Shown one piece after another: positions 31,170-42,406 of a stretch of DNA of 64,000 nucleotides. The notes under the pieces are model-generated. The model saw only the letters and a program-made list of their open reading frames with translations. It searched no databases and was not told where the DNA came from. Every line of letters starts with the position of its first letter. Position 1 is the first letter of the stretch. Source of the stretch: an uncultured Methanobacterium sp. (GTDB taxonomy: Archaea; Methanobacteriota; Methanobacteria; Methanobacteriales; Methanobacteriaceae); the NCBI RefSeq assembly GCF_963665055.1, contig NZ_OY762015.1:682001-746000 (forward strand). Direction: 5' to 3'. The translations under genes were made by a program, and so were the position numbers.

Positions 31170-32138
31170 ATGGAATTAAAAGCAGCCACCCCCAATGAAC
31201 GCCGCCAGTACTACAGGGAAGAATGGAATGTGAAGGATGTTCCGGATTTCATCCTCAACACCATAACCCAGAGAGAGTTCGGTTTTGACCATATAGGAAG
31301 GGGCCCCAATGACCGCTACCGTGTATTCCAGGATACAGATTATTTAAGAAAGTTCATGCGGGTTAGAACACCATTTGCTGCTTACTCCTCAGTGGCATTT
31401 TACCACAAACCTCGACGCAGGGATGGATGGATAAAAGCAGAGGTGGTCTTTGATGTGGATGCCAAGGACATACCCATAAGATCCTGTGGCTGTGACAATG
31501 TCTGTGAAATATGTTTGGGTCAGGCAAAAGGTATTGTACAGGGACTGGTGGACACCCTTAAAGGTGACCTGGGGCTTAAAAATATACACGTGGTTTATTC
31601 GGGTCGTGGTTATCACATCAGGGTACTGGATGATATGGTGATGGGCATGGACAGTGATGTACGTAGCCAGATCGTCAAATATTTAGTGGGTTCTGAAGTT
31701 CCACGCAGTGAATACTCCAGTCACGGTATGAAATACAAGTTGGAGCACTTCACCATCCCCTTTGGATATCCACAGGTATTCACCCAGCAGGTTAAACAGG
31801 CCCTCTTGAGCCTGAGTCTGGATACAGAAATTGATGATGTTAGCAGGGATATTAAAAAAGCAGTTATCAAACATCGTGAATTATTAAATGATGACCAGTG
31901 GGGGCTTTTCAGAAAATCAATAGGCCCCCAGAGGTACGCCAGACTGGTTAAAGGTATAGCATCTTTAAACCTCACTTTAGTTGATGCCAAGGTTTCCATA
32001 GATCTAAAAAGGATTCTAAGATTACCATCTTCCCTGCACTCTGGTGTCAGTATGAAATCCACTCTTATAAAGAACCTGGAAACATTCGACCCATTCCGTG
32101 ACGCAGTTCCTAAGTTCGTTTATGAAAGGAAGGATTGA
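31170..32138 (+). CDS. priS: DNA primase small (catalytic) subunit
   Basis: 322 residues. It has the archaeo-eukaryotic primase active site VVFDVDAKD near residue 92 (DxD metal ligands), followed by the zinc-binding knuckle CGCDNVCEICLGQ near 106-118, and YSGRGYHIRV with the conserved SGRGxH. It synthesises primers with PriL. It is directly downstream of priL and ends in a hairpin-T-run terminator, so priL-priS looks like a two-gene unit convergent with cca. Confidence 0.97.
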   Translation: MELKAATPNERRQYYREEWNVKDVPDFILNTITQREFGFDHIGRGPNDRYRVFQDTDYLRKFMRVRTPFAAYSSVAFYHKPRRRDGWIKAEVVFDVDAKDIPIRSCGCDNVCEICLGQAKGIVQGLVDTLKGDLGLKNIHVVYSGRGYHIRVLDDMVMGMDSDVRSQIVKYLVGSEVPRSEYSSHGMKYKLEHFTIPFGYPQVFTQQVKQALLSLSLDTEIDDVSRDIKKAVIKHRELLNDDQWGLFRKSIGPQRYARLVKGIASLNLTLVDAKVSIDLKRILRLPSSLHSGVSMKSTLIKNLETFDPFRDAVPKFVYERKD

Positions 32139-32173
32139 CCCATAAAAATGGGTTGTTTTAGGATTTTTTTTTT
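32138..32173 (+). terminator. Hairpin and T-run after priS
   Basis: ACCCAT-AAAA-ATGGGT forms a 6-bp stem directly after the priS stop (32138-32153), and a run of ten T follows around 32164-32173. This is the clearest terminator in the region. Confidence 0.6.
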
Positions 32174-32207
32174 AAAAGTTGATTCAAATAATTTTTGATT
32201 CAAATTA

Positions 32208-32245
32208 ATGTTTGGTTAAAATTCATATGTTTGGTTAAAATTCAT
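32208..32245. repeat. Perfect 19-bp tandem duplication
   Basis: ATGTTTGGTTAAAATTCAT occurs at 32208-32226 and again at 32227-32245. Just before it, TTGATTCAAAT is repeated with a spacing of about 17. The repeats lie between the convergent priS and cca genes. Confidence 0.95.
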
Positions 32246-32296
32246 AAAATAAAATTTAAAGAAGTAAAAGAAGTAGATTATAGGGGTAAATAAACC

Positions 32297-33697
32297 TTAG
32301 TCCCTGGCTAAAAGCTCATTTTTATGCAGGTAGCAATACAAGAATTTAAGTATATCCTCATCTGCATCTTCGGCAATTAACATATCCAGAACATCCACCA
32401 GCTGGTATTTATCCAGGATTTTCTTCTTCAAATGTTTGCCCACCCTGAGATTCCTGATCCCTTCTGGTGTGAGGGTTCCCTGGATAAGGGAATGGGCATC
32501 AGGGTATTCACGTTTGGCTAGTGTAACCCACTGTTCACCTTCGGTCCATGAATCTGGATGCTTTTTAAGGAATCTCCTTCCATTTTCATCATCCCATACC
32601 ATGGGGCCGTAATGCTTTTTATAGGGTGGAAGATGCCAGGTGTTCATCTCCAGGAGTATTAAACCGGTTTTATCCTCATCGCTCCATGAATCACTGCCCA
32701 TGACTTGGAAATCTTCATTTTCCATGATCCTCACCAGGGATTTTTCAGTCTTCTGGATCTGGGGGTGCAGGGCATCAGCAGAAATATCCGGAGCAGGGAA
32801 AACCAGGATGAATGAATGAGTTTCCCTATTTTTAAATTCATTCCTGATACTTTCTCTTGTGAAATTAAGAGCTTTAGGATAAAAATAAGAGGTTTTAGGA
32901 TTATCCAGAAAATTACCTGCTGCCACACGGAACTCTGCCATTTTCTGCAGTGTAAGGGCTGCTGAAACATTCCGGTTTCCATCAGTGGGATCCACCACCA
33001 CCAGGGGGTCCTTAAAGGACCTGGCAGTGCCGAATTCCATGAGGTCAATCTCGAACCCTGGTTTCCAGTGGTCAAAAACCCCGTGAAGAACATCCATGAA
33101 GGAACCATAATGAATTACCAGTAATTCACACAGGTATCCTGAAAATCCACCCACCTTGAACTCAGAGCCATAGGTTCCCACCATTTTCATAAAGCGTTTC
33201 AGGAGACGAACTTCTCTGGTCTGTTCTGGTTTCAGGTTGGCCACGATGTACTGGGTATGGAGAAAAGTGCGATCCACTGCAGATTTCAGCTGACTTGCAT
33301 CTTCAATATCATAACAGGGAACAAAATCAACCATGTAACCTTCAATGGTACCGGTGAGATAAGGGTGTGAAGCGTACCGTGCTTCATAGGTTCCATCAAC
33401 TTCTTTTATGCATTTTTCTGCAAGTTCCAAACCATGGACCTTCAGATCATCTAAAGAAGTGGGGAGTGGGAATTTAATGAAAATATCAATATCCAGGTCC
33501 TTGCCTTCACTGTTATTACCATTTGATATCCATGTGTTCTTGGCCACTGAACCTAAAAGTACTGCCTCAGCATTAATATCCTCCTTTTGGGCATTAAGGT
33601 TTATAATTTCAATTAATTTGTCTGATAAATTGTGAACCTTTGATACCTCTTCTTTAGAGGGTTCAATATCGTCTAAAACCTGTGTAAAATCAATCAC
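32297..33697 (-). CDS. cca: Archaeal CCA-adding tRNA nucleotidyltransferase
   Basis: 466 residues, class I (archaeal) CCA-adding enzyme that completes tRNA 3' ends. The nucleotidyltransferase signature is LLGSVAKNTW near residue 48, then the acidic DLDIDIFIKFP near 68. The central and tail domains follow (VGGFSGYLCELLVIHYG). The start is GTG at 33697, eight bases after GAGGTAATTACAA. It follows thpR on the same strand after about 145 bases of tandem repeats. Confidence 0.95.
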   Translation of the reverse strand: MIDFTQVLDDIEPSKEEVSKVHNLSDKLIEIINLNAQKEDINAEAVLLGSVAKNTWISNGNNSEGKDLDIDIFIKFPLPTSLDDLKVHGLELAEKCIKEVDGTYEARYASHPYLTGTIEGYMVDFVPCYDIEDASQLKSAVDRTFLHTQYIVANLKPEQTREVRLLKRFMKMVGTYGSEFKVGGFSGYLCELLVIHYGSFMDVLHGVFDHWKPGFEIDLMEFGTARSFKDPLVVVDPTDGNRNVSAALTLQKMAEFRVAAGNFLDNPKTSYFYPKALNFTRESIRNEFKNRETHSFILVFPAPDISADALHPQIQKTEKSLVRIMENEDFQVMGSDSWSDEDKTGLILLEMNTWHLPPYKKHYGPMVWDDENGRRFLKKHPDSWTEGEQWVTLAKREYPDAHSLIQGTLTPEGIRNLRVGKHLKKKILDKYQLVDVLDMLIAEDADEDILKFLYCYLHKNELLARD

Positions 33698-33745
33698 TTG
33701 TAATTACCTCTATTAGTTTCATGAATCTTTATTGCAGTTTGATTT

Positions 33746-33833
33746 GTTATTATAAAGGAGTTATTATAAAGGAACTTTTGATCGTTATTTAAACGTTTGA
33801 TCGTTATTTAAACGTTTAATTGTTATTTAATAC
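33746..33833. repeat. Two adjacent short tandem repeats
   Basis: GTTATTATAAAGGA is duplicated at 33746-33759 and 33760-33773. Directly after, TTTGATCGTTATTTAAACG occurs at 33777-33795 and 33796-33814, with a third degenerate copy at 33815-33833. All lie between cca and thpR, in the leader of cca. Confidence 0.95.
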
Positions 33834-33842
33834 TATTAATCT

Positions 33843-34391
33843 TTAAATGAAAAATTCCTTAACATCGGTGTATATTGGACCAACCGGGGTGAGTTCACTC
33901 TTCTTTAAAACCAGTTTTTCCAGGGTCATTTCACCAATTTCAACAGATTCTAATTCCATTACTTTCTCCTTTAAGAGTTCTTTATTTTGAGGGCCCTTCA
34001 CCCTGGCTATGGTGAGGTGAGGTATGTAACTTTTTTCCTTTTTGAATCCCATCTTGGCAAATTCTTGGTCAAGGTCTTTTTGAAGCTCAGAAAACCGGTT
34101 TGGATCTTCAATTCCCAACCATATAACCCTCATATAATCCATTTTGGGGAAAACTCCAGTTCCCTTAATGTGCAGTGGAAAGGACTGGTATTTTTCCAGT
34201 TTTTCCTGCATAGTACTGATTATCTGGTCTGCATGGGATGAGGAAATCTCACCAAAGAATTTGAAGGTGAAGTGCAGGTTTTCTGGTTCCACCATCTTCA
34301 ATGGGGCGCGGGTTTTCTTAAGTTCCTTCTGGATTTTCTGGATTTTGTAGGATAACCTGCTATCCACATCAACTGCTATAAATGCTCTCAT
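33843..34391 (-). CDS. thpR: RNA 2',3'-cyclic phosphodiesterase (2H family)
   Basis: 182 residues. It has the two HxT motifs of the 2H phosphoesterase fold: HFTFKFFGE near residue 43 and HLTIARVKG near 125. Such enzymes open 2',3'-cyclic phosphates on RNA and were first named 2'-5' RNA ligases. The frame is open to a GTG at 34400, but that codon is part of the GGTGA ribosome site; the ATG at 34391 (MRAFIAVD) is the real start. It lies in a run of minus-strand RNA and aromatic biosynthesis genes. Confidence 0.92.
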   Translation of the reverse strand: MRAFIAVDVDSRLSYKIQKIQKELKKTRAPLKMVEPENLHFTFKFFGEISSSHADQIISTMQEKLEKYQSFPLHIKGTGVFPKMDYMRVIWLGIEDPNRFSELQKDLDQEFAKMGFKKEKSYIPHLTIARVKGPQNKELLKEKVMELESVEIGEMTLEKLVLKKSELTPVGPIYTDVKEFFI

Positions 34392-34555
34392 TGAAATCAC
34401 CTGATAAGCTGTTTTTTAGTATTCGTAGTTAATTTGAAGTATTTAAATCTCTAAGTTTTTGAATCATCTATTAATTATTATTTCATTAGATTATTAGATT
34501 TGTTAATATTATATTTCAAATTATATAGATTAATATCAACTTATATAAATTTATA

Positions 34556-35494
34556 TCAAATTATAAGATTTTTTATCCTGTCCAAACTTTCCTGGGGAGT
34601 TTCCACGGTATTCAAGAGGTAAACATCAACTGCCTGGAATAACTCCAGGAAGAAGTTTTTCCTTATTTCGAGTTTACGTTCATCCCTTATCAGCTGGTGG
34701 GGGTTGCAAAAATCCTTATCTAGCATGAAATCCAGGGCTTCGTTGTGGTCCAGTTTGCGGAATGGAGGATTTTTTTGGTCCCGTTCCAAGAGAATTACGG
34801 TTTTTAAGGTGCTTGTCTCTCTGACTCTTCCCCTAAAAAGGGTGTTAACATCAGCAATTCCCCTGCCCCGGTTATCCAGCTGGACCTGGTTCACCTCCTG
34901 GGAGAATCCCTTCCAGACCTGGGCTAAATCATCACGTATGTATGAATTCTTTTCAGAGGAATAGACAACTGCTGCATTGTGGAAGAGCCTGGTAAAGAAC
35001 CAGTCATCGGATATATAATTGAAATCATCGTACTGGAGCAGTCCATAGGTTAAGGTGGTTTTACCTGTCCCTGGGGGTCCGATAATGGCCATGGTATGTC
35101 CGCCGTAGTCAACTGCCGATCCATGGGTGGAGTAACGCCGGTGCTCAGAATGGTATTCTTCAAAAAAATCGGAAATCGTGGCCAGGGCTATGCTTTTGAT
35201 CCAGCCATAGTAATCACAGTTTTTAACGATGCATGTTTTGGAAACAGGTTCATACAGGACCTGCAGTTTCCCACCATCGTCGGTTGAGAAGATCTTGGCA
35301 TGGGGACGGATATCCTCATTCATGAACTTGAAGTTATCTTCCCATTCCTCTTTAAACTCCTCATTGTCAGTTAAAAGTTTAACACAGGCACCGTGGATGT
35401 TAGCTTTTCTTTCGAACTTAACCTTACTTTTAAGTTCATTTAATAGTTCATCCTTGGCAGAAGGTGTTATCAGTTCCACATTGTATGTTGACAT
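34556..35494 (-). CDS. HPr kinase-like P-loop ATPase
   Basis: 312 residues. The P-loop AIIGPPGTGKTTLTYGLL lies near residue 137 and is followed by YISDDWFF, a layout like the C-terminal domain of HPr kinase/phosphorylase (HprK) or PEP carboxykinase-type folds. The N-terminal 120 residues are not recognisable as the HprK N-domain, and no HPr is seen. The natural substrate is unknown. It lies between thpR and aroB' on the same strand, with about 190 bases to aroB'. Confidence 0.65.
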   Translation of the reverse strand: MSTYNVELITPSAKDELLNELKSKVKFERKANIHGACVKLLTDNEEFKEEWEDNFKFMNEDIRPHAKIFSTDDGGKLQVLYEPVSKTCIVKNCDYYGWIKSIALATISDFFEEYHSEHRRYSTHGSAVDYGGHTMAIIGPPGTGKTTLTYGLLQYDDFNYISDDWFFTRLFHNAAVVYSSEKNSYIRDDLAQVWKGFSQEVNQVQLDNRGRGIADVNTLFRGRVRETSTLKTVILLERDQKNPPFRKLDHNEALDFMLDKDFCNPHQLIRDERKLEIRKNFFLELFQAVDVYLLNTVETPQESLDRIKNLII

Positions 35495-35687
35495 TCCATT
35501 TAGCCCCTTTTATAATATTAAATTCACTTCTGAATTTCTCTATTATATTTTTGTACAATCCTGTTGATAAAAATAGTTAGGGATCATAGATGGATATAGA
35601 AAGTAAAGGAATGAATACCAGAAAAATTAATCCTAAAAAAATAATAATTTTGAGATAAATTTAAGATTTATCCCTTTATTTTAACAA

Positions 35688-36812
<1,125 letters not shown>

Positions 36813-36904
36813 AGCTTAACCTTCTAATGGATTATCTTATTTATTAGTGGATTATAATCCTTAGGATTATAAAAAAATTTAATGAATTAAATATTTTAGT
36901 GGAT

Positions 36905-37715
<811 letters not shown>

Positions 37716-37716
37716 C

Positions 37717-37869
<153 letters not shown>

Positions 37870-37870
<1 letters not shown>

Positions 37871-39270
37871 TCGAAAATCAACTCTTTTTTCGATTTTCAT
37901 AAACCACCCTTAACAAAGTGACTCTTATGAATAAAGAAGATGAAACTCTAATAAAAACTTTTTTCAGTAGTAACAGTTATTCTGAAAACACGAGAATTTT
38001 ATATGAATTAGCCCTCAGGAGATACAGTCAATTTCATAGCCTTAATCTTGAAGAATTAATAGAAGAAGCTGAGAATGAAGAATAAAAAGGTGTAAGGAAA
38101 CGAAGAAGACGAATTAAATCCAGAGTAACCGCATTTAAAGTACAACTTGAAGATGAAGAAAACAAATCACGCAGCACAGTGAAAAATTATATCAGTGCAA
38201 TCAGAACCTTCTATGATTTTAATGACATAACCCCACTTAAAATAAAATTTCCAAAAGGATCCTCATGCCTAGATAAAAACTATGGTTGTTTAGTAAAAAG
38301 GGAAGATATCCGAAAAATGTGTGATGCAGGCAGTACCAGGGCCCGGGCAGTGATATACACTTTAGCACTCACAGGTTTGAGCCAGGCAGAAATGCGAAAC
38401 CTCACAATATCACAACTACTCATAGCAGCAGGTCAAGTACTGGGACAGGAGGTCAACACGGTTGAAGAATTAATCAACCTGGAAAACAGGTTGAATGATG
38501 AAATCCTCACCCTCCACATTACCCGGGAAAAAGTTCACCACCGCTATTTCACATTCCTCCCACCAGAAGCCACAAGACAAATACTAGCATACCTCCGGGA
38601 ACGAATCAGCACCTCAGATGGGAAACTTCATCCTTCAAATCCAAAAACACAAGGGAAACTATTCCTCAGTGTAAGTGGTGAACCCATGTCAGTATATGCA
38701 GTCAGAACGCTCATAATCAGGTGTGACCGAAATGCAGGATTCAAAACTTCAGAAAAAATGGAATACAGTTACTGGCGAGGCCACGCCCTCAGGAAGTACT
38801 TCATTTCTACAATTAAAAATAAAACAGGAGACAGTGAACTAGCAGAATGGTTAGCAGGTCATAAACCAGAATACACAGATGAAACATACTGGTACAAAGA
38901 TGAAGAAGACATCAAAGAAAGTTACTTAATCGCCCTGAAATTCCTGAGTATTGATGAGGCCCGCATCAAAACAATGGAAAGCCCAGAATACAAAGAAGTC
39001 ATGAAACATTTATCAGGAGTGGAATGGGTCCTAGAGTTACTGGATGAGGATCCAAAATTCCAGGGAGAAGCTAAAAAAGCATGGAAAAGAAGGAAAAAAG
39101 ATTAATTTTCTTTATACTTTGGGAGACCATAATTTCAATTCTTTTAATCTCTTAGGCACACCATCATCCCTACAAGACTCCAACCAACCATTTTCAGATC
39201 TGATAAATTCAGAAGTGGATGTGGAATGAATGAAATCCAAAAGTCCCCTGTTCCTGATGATAGTATCACG
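37870..39270. mobile_element. Small integrated element carrying only a broken integrase
   Basis: The segment between two directly oriented copies of a methyltransferase gene 3' end. The left copy (37717-37870) is adjacent to aroA'; the right copy (39112-39270) forms the end of the intact methyltransferase gene. This is the usual result when a tyrosine integrase inserts into a gene and brings a replacement 3' end. The only cargo seen is the integrase pseudogene. Exact crossover points are not resolved because the copies are diverged; the longest shared run is about 15 bases. Confidence 0.75.
37927..39105 (+). pseudogene. Tyrosine recombinase/integrase interrupted by an in-frame stop
   Basis: One frame runs from ATG 37927 (MNKEDETLIKTFFSSNSYSE) to the stop at 39103-39105, broken only by TAA at 38083-38085. 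Before it is the start of the arm/core-binding region; after it come KGVRKRRRRIKSRVTAF and the catalytic domain. Active-site elements are GHALRKYF (HxxR), AGHKPEYTDETYW (H and nucleophile Tyr), and TGLSQAEMRNL, where Ser sits at the position that usually holds the first catalytic Arg. A GTG at 38179 could restart translation of 308 residues lacking the N-terminal domain. It is probably inactive. Confidence 0.82.
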
Positions 39271-39651
39271 GGGTTTTAAAGTTGAAGACCAAATATAAAA
39301 TACTTTAAAAGTAGTGTCAGGATGGTAACCACCACCAAGATCCACAGAAAGAACGTCACAACCCCCTAAAGCATTGACCTTTTTAGCCACCTCTTCTAAG
39401 GTTTCATGAAGACGCACATCACTCTGGATAAATTCAATATGAGTTTCAACTTCTTCATTCAGCTGTTCTAGTTTTTCTTTAGACTCAGTGCCTTTATCCA
39501 AAGCTATTATATTACCCTTCGGTGCTAATTGAGATATTATCCTGGTGGAATTACCCACATGGCAGCCCAGCTCCACTACCACATCATCCTTTTTGATAAT
39601 GTCTTTCAAGACCTGTCTGTAAACTTTGATATCGTAAGCAACATGGATCAT
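39112..39651 (-). CDS. Class I SAM-dependent methyltransferase-like protein
   Basis: 179 residues. The SAM-binding motif I is DVVVELGCHVGNSTR near 24, with IIALDKG as the second strand and VLSVDLGGGYHP near 100 as a later strand. The substrate is unknown. The last 50 or so residues come from the integrated element and replace the native end found at 37717-37870. Its stop is only six bases from the stop of the convergent integrase pseudogene. Before insertion it would have been upstream of aroA', which may hint at a link to aromatic biosynthesis or only at shared transcription. Confidence 0.8.
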   Translation of the reverse strand: MIHVAYDIKVYRQVLKDIIKKDDVVVELGCHVGNSTRIISQLAPKGNIIALDKGTESKEKLEQLNEEVETHIEFIQSDVRLHETLEEVAKKVNALGGCDVLSVDLGGGYHPDTTFKVFYIWSSTLKPRDTIIRNRGLLDFIHSTSTSEFIRSENGWLESCRDDGVPKRLKELKLWSPKV

Positions 39652-39782
39652 GTTAATCTTCCTGGTGAACGTTTTGGTAATGGGATGATTTAAAGAATAG
39701 TCTTAGATTATATTTATGAAAATAAGAAGACTTGGAACATTTCAAAAAAAATGATAAGATAAGGAGAAAATTTCCTTAATTT

Positions 39783-41918
39783 TTACATTCTTTCCTGGTA
39801 ATTTAACTCTTTGAAAATAATTTTAAATTCCGTTCCATGATTTGTATTCATCGAAATTGTACCTTCAATCTGACTAACTAAATTATTTACCAGCTGCAGG
39901 CCAAGTGAATTTGTTTTTTTGTAATTTAAGTTTTCTGGGAATCCTATACCATTATCACTGATGATTAGTTCATAATTGTCATCAAATTTTTTAAGAGAGA
40001 GTTTAAGTTCACCTTCTCTTCCCTGGGGGAATGCGTATTTTAAGCTGTTTGAGACTAGTTCGTTTATTATAAGGCCACAAGGTAATGCAGTCTCAATATT
40101 CAACATTATGTCTTTTACAGTTATTGTTATGTTAATTTGTTCTTTGCAGATGGCATAAGTGTGAAATAAATCTAAAACTAAACTTTTGATATAATTTTCA
40201 AAATCAATTTGTGTTAAATCCGTGGAGAGGTATAGTTTTTCATGGATCATGGCCATAGATTTTACACGATTTTGACTTTCTTTTAAAACATCCACTGCAG
40301 TTTCATTGTTAGTTACATAACTTTTTTGAAGGTTCAGCAGACTAGAAATTATTTGCATGTTATTCTTAACACGATGATGTATTTCCTTTAGAAGAACTTC
40401 TTTTTCTTCCAAAGAACATTTAAGTTGCGTGATATCATGCACACTGCCTATCATTTTTATGCAATGAGTATTGCCATTAAAGATAGGTGTGATTGAAACT
40501 GATCCCCACTTTATTCCAGCAGGATATTCTGTAACTTCTTCCCATCTAACAGTTTTTTTCTCTTGAATTGCTTCATTATATTTACTGAGAACTAATGTCA
40601 AGGAAGGTTCTGGGATAACCTCATGAACATATTTACCTACAACTTGGCTTTCTGTTAATCCTGTAGTCTCAAAAAACGCAGGGTTGGCTGAAATAAATCT
40701 ATAAATATTCTTTCCTTCTACTGCTAACACAAAAATAACATCTGCAACGTTGTTATAAATTGAGGAAAGTTCTTTCTCTTTGTTTAACAATTTCTCTTGA
40801 GCGCGTTTACGCTCCGTTATGTCTCTTATGATAGCAGAAAAGTAGATTTTTTCCCCTATTTCCCATTTGGCCAGTGACATTTCAAAAGGGAATTCTGTAC
40901 CATTTTTTTTAAGGCCAATAGTTTCTGTGGTTCTTTCTGTTAATTTGTGCTCACCAGTTGATCTAAAATGCCTTAAACTATCCATGAATTTTTTATGGTA
41001 CTTTTCAGGCATTAATAAAGTAAGTTTAGAATTATGTAGTTCGTCTTTGGAATAGCCAAACATTTTCTGTAAACTATTGTTGAAATGTAAAATGTTACCA
41101 TGGACATCTGTGGTTATAATCCCGTCTAATGTGCATTCAACTAAAGCACGGAAACGTGAAACGCTATTTTCCAACTTTTTTTCGGACTTTATTCGTGGGG
41201 TGATGTCCATCATCATCCCAGATATTATATTATCTTTTAAATTGGCGCTTAGAAGAATGGTAATTGTTTCACCTGTATTGGAGATCAGGTCAACTTGCTG
41301 ATGATTTAATTTACCATATTTTATGAGTTTTTCAATTATCGGCTTTCTATCCTTTAAATTTTTATAGAGTTGTTGAGCTTTTATTGTTTTAAATTCTTCA
41401 ACACTTTCAAAACCAAACATTTCAGCCATCGCAGGATTGGCAAAGAGAATATCTCCATTCATGTTGGTTTTATAAATCGCAACCATGGAATTTTCTACCA
41501 ACTCACGGTAGCTTTTTTCACTCTCTTCCAATTTTCTTTCCATATTTTTTTTGTAAAGAGCAATTTCAACGGCTAATTTGAGTTCCGACTTACCAAATGG
41601 TTTGTTAATATAAGCATAGGGTTCTGTTAATTTAGCCCTTTCAATTGTAAGATCTTCAGAATGAGCAGTTAAATAAATTATAGGTATATTGAGGTTTTTA
41701 AGTTCTAGTGCAGCCTCTATACCATCTTTCTCTCCTTTAAAAATAATATCCATTATAATAAGATCGGGCAGGATTTCCAGGGCCTTTTCTATTGCTTCCT
41801 CCCCGCTGGAAGCAACATATGGGACCTGATAGCCAAAAGATTCCAAGCTACGCTTAATATCCATCGCAGCTATGGTTTCATCTTCAACCAATAGAACTTT
41901 AAGATCGTTCATTTTCAT
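39783..41918 (-). CDS. Hybrid sensor kinase: REC, three PAS, HisKA_2, HATPase
   Basis: About 711 residues, cytoplasmic. The N-terminal receiver domain (about 5-120) has VEDE, phospho-acceptor IMDIIF near 58, and YLTAHS and KPF. Three PAS domains follow (about 133-245, 258-375 and 385-505). The HisKA_2 segment LKEIHHRVKNNMQIISSLL and an ATPase domain with NELVSNSLKYAFP and DNGIGFP complete it. A receiver at the N-terminus suggests it is driven by another kinase. TTG codons precede the ATG at 41918; no ribosome site decides the start. Its receiver is closely similar to that of the gene at 50089. Confidence 0.92.
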   Translation of the reverse strand: MKMNDLKVLLVEDETIAAMDIKRSLESFGYQVPYVASSGEEAIEKALEILPDLIIMDIIFKGEKDGIEAALELKNLNIPIIYLTAHSEDLTIERAKLTEPYAYINKPFGKSELKLAVEIALYKKNMERKLEESEKSYRELVENSMVAIYKTNMNGDILFANPAMAEMFGFESVEEFKTIKAQQLYKNLKDRKPIIEKLIKYGKLNHQQVDLISNTGETITILLSANLKDNIISGMMMDITPRIKSEKKLENSVSRFRALVECTLDGIITTDVHGNILHFNNSLQKMFGYSKDELHNSKLTLLMPEKYHKKFMDSLRHFRSTGEHKLTERTTETIGLKKNGTEFPFEMSLAKWEIGEKIYFSAIIRDITERKRAQEKLLNKEKELSSIYNNVADVIFVLAVEGKNIYRFISANPAFFETTGLTESQVVGKYVHEVIPEPSLTLVLSKYNEAIQEKKTVRWEEVTEYPAGIKWGSVSITPIFNGNTHCIKMIGSVHDITQLKCSLEEKEVLLKEIHHRVKNNMQIISSLLNLQKSYVTNNETAVDVLKESQNRVKSMAMIHEKLYLSTDLTQIDFENYIKSLVLDLFHTYAICKEQINITITVKDIMLNIETALPCGLIINELVSNSLKYAFPQGREGELKLSLKKFDDNYELIISDNGIGFPENLNYKKTNSLGLQLVNNLVSQIEGTISMNTNHGTEFKIIFKELNYQERM

Positions 41919-41975
41919 CAACAATAATGATATGGATAGTTAAGACTATTATTCTTTTATGAAAATATAGGATTC

Positions 41976-42131
41976 ATGAAACTTAGATGTAGTCTTCCAG
42001 GTTGTCCTGACTATGAGAACCGTGCCAAGTATGCTGCAGGATCATTCCTTTGCAAGCATACCATTGCATCTTTTTTTAAACTAGCAGAGATTAAGGGGGT
42101 CAATAAACAGATAATTCCGGAGGAATCATAA
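41976..42131 (+). CDS. Small zinc-finger-like protein
   Basis: 51 residues. MKLRCSLPGCPDYEN is followed by SFLCKHTIASFF, giving C-x4-C and C-x-H candidate zinc ligands. The frame is intact from ATG to TAA. The stop overlaps the next small ATG by one base. Composition (GC and codon choice) is unlike the AT-rich surroundings. Similar small Cys/His proteins are common in archaeal viruses, and virus-like remnants lie a few kilobases away. No homologue is named. Confidence 0.45.
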   Translation: MKLRCSLPGCPDYENRAKYAAGSFLCKHTIASFFKLAEIKGVNKQIIPEES

Positions 42132-42217
42132 TGGTCTTTTGTGGGTTTCACATGAAATAAGTCACCAGGAATCGGTGCTTGTATTGTAATGAAGAAAGCG
42201 CACCTGACTATAATTGA
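42131..42217 (+). pseudogene. Remnant of a second small zinc-ribbon-like ORF
   Basis: This frame starts by a one-base overlap with the preceding ORF and reads MVFCGFHMK, a TAA at 42158-42160, then VTRNRCLYCNEESAPDYN and a stop at 42217. The C-x2-H and C-x2-C pairs lie on either side of the stop, as if one zinc ribbon had been cut. A decayed small gene is the simplest reading. Confidence 0.35.
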
Positions 42218-42406
42218 GGAGATAAAGAACCTGTACTGGCTACATTATAGAGTATTCTCGGGGCGTGAGTGATTTCATCTATTTTTTATGAATTAACTGA
42301 TTAAATCTTTCATTTTTGGTTTCATTTTTTTGAAAAATTATACATAATTATATTAGCAGTGTTAGTACTATCTAATATTCGGATTGTTCCTTAAGGGGGA
42401 AAATTA

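Noticed and set aside
37871..37900. Inverted repeat GAAAATC/GATTTTC as an element end or arm site
   Set aside because: Only 7-8 base arms in AT-rich DNA and no counterpart at the other junction.
38083..38085. Recoded stop in the integrase
   Set aside because: The codon is TAA, not the TAG used for pyrrolysine; a nonsense mutation is simpler.
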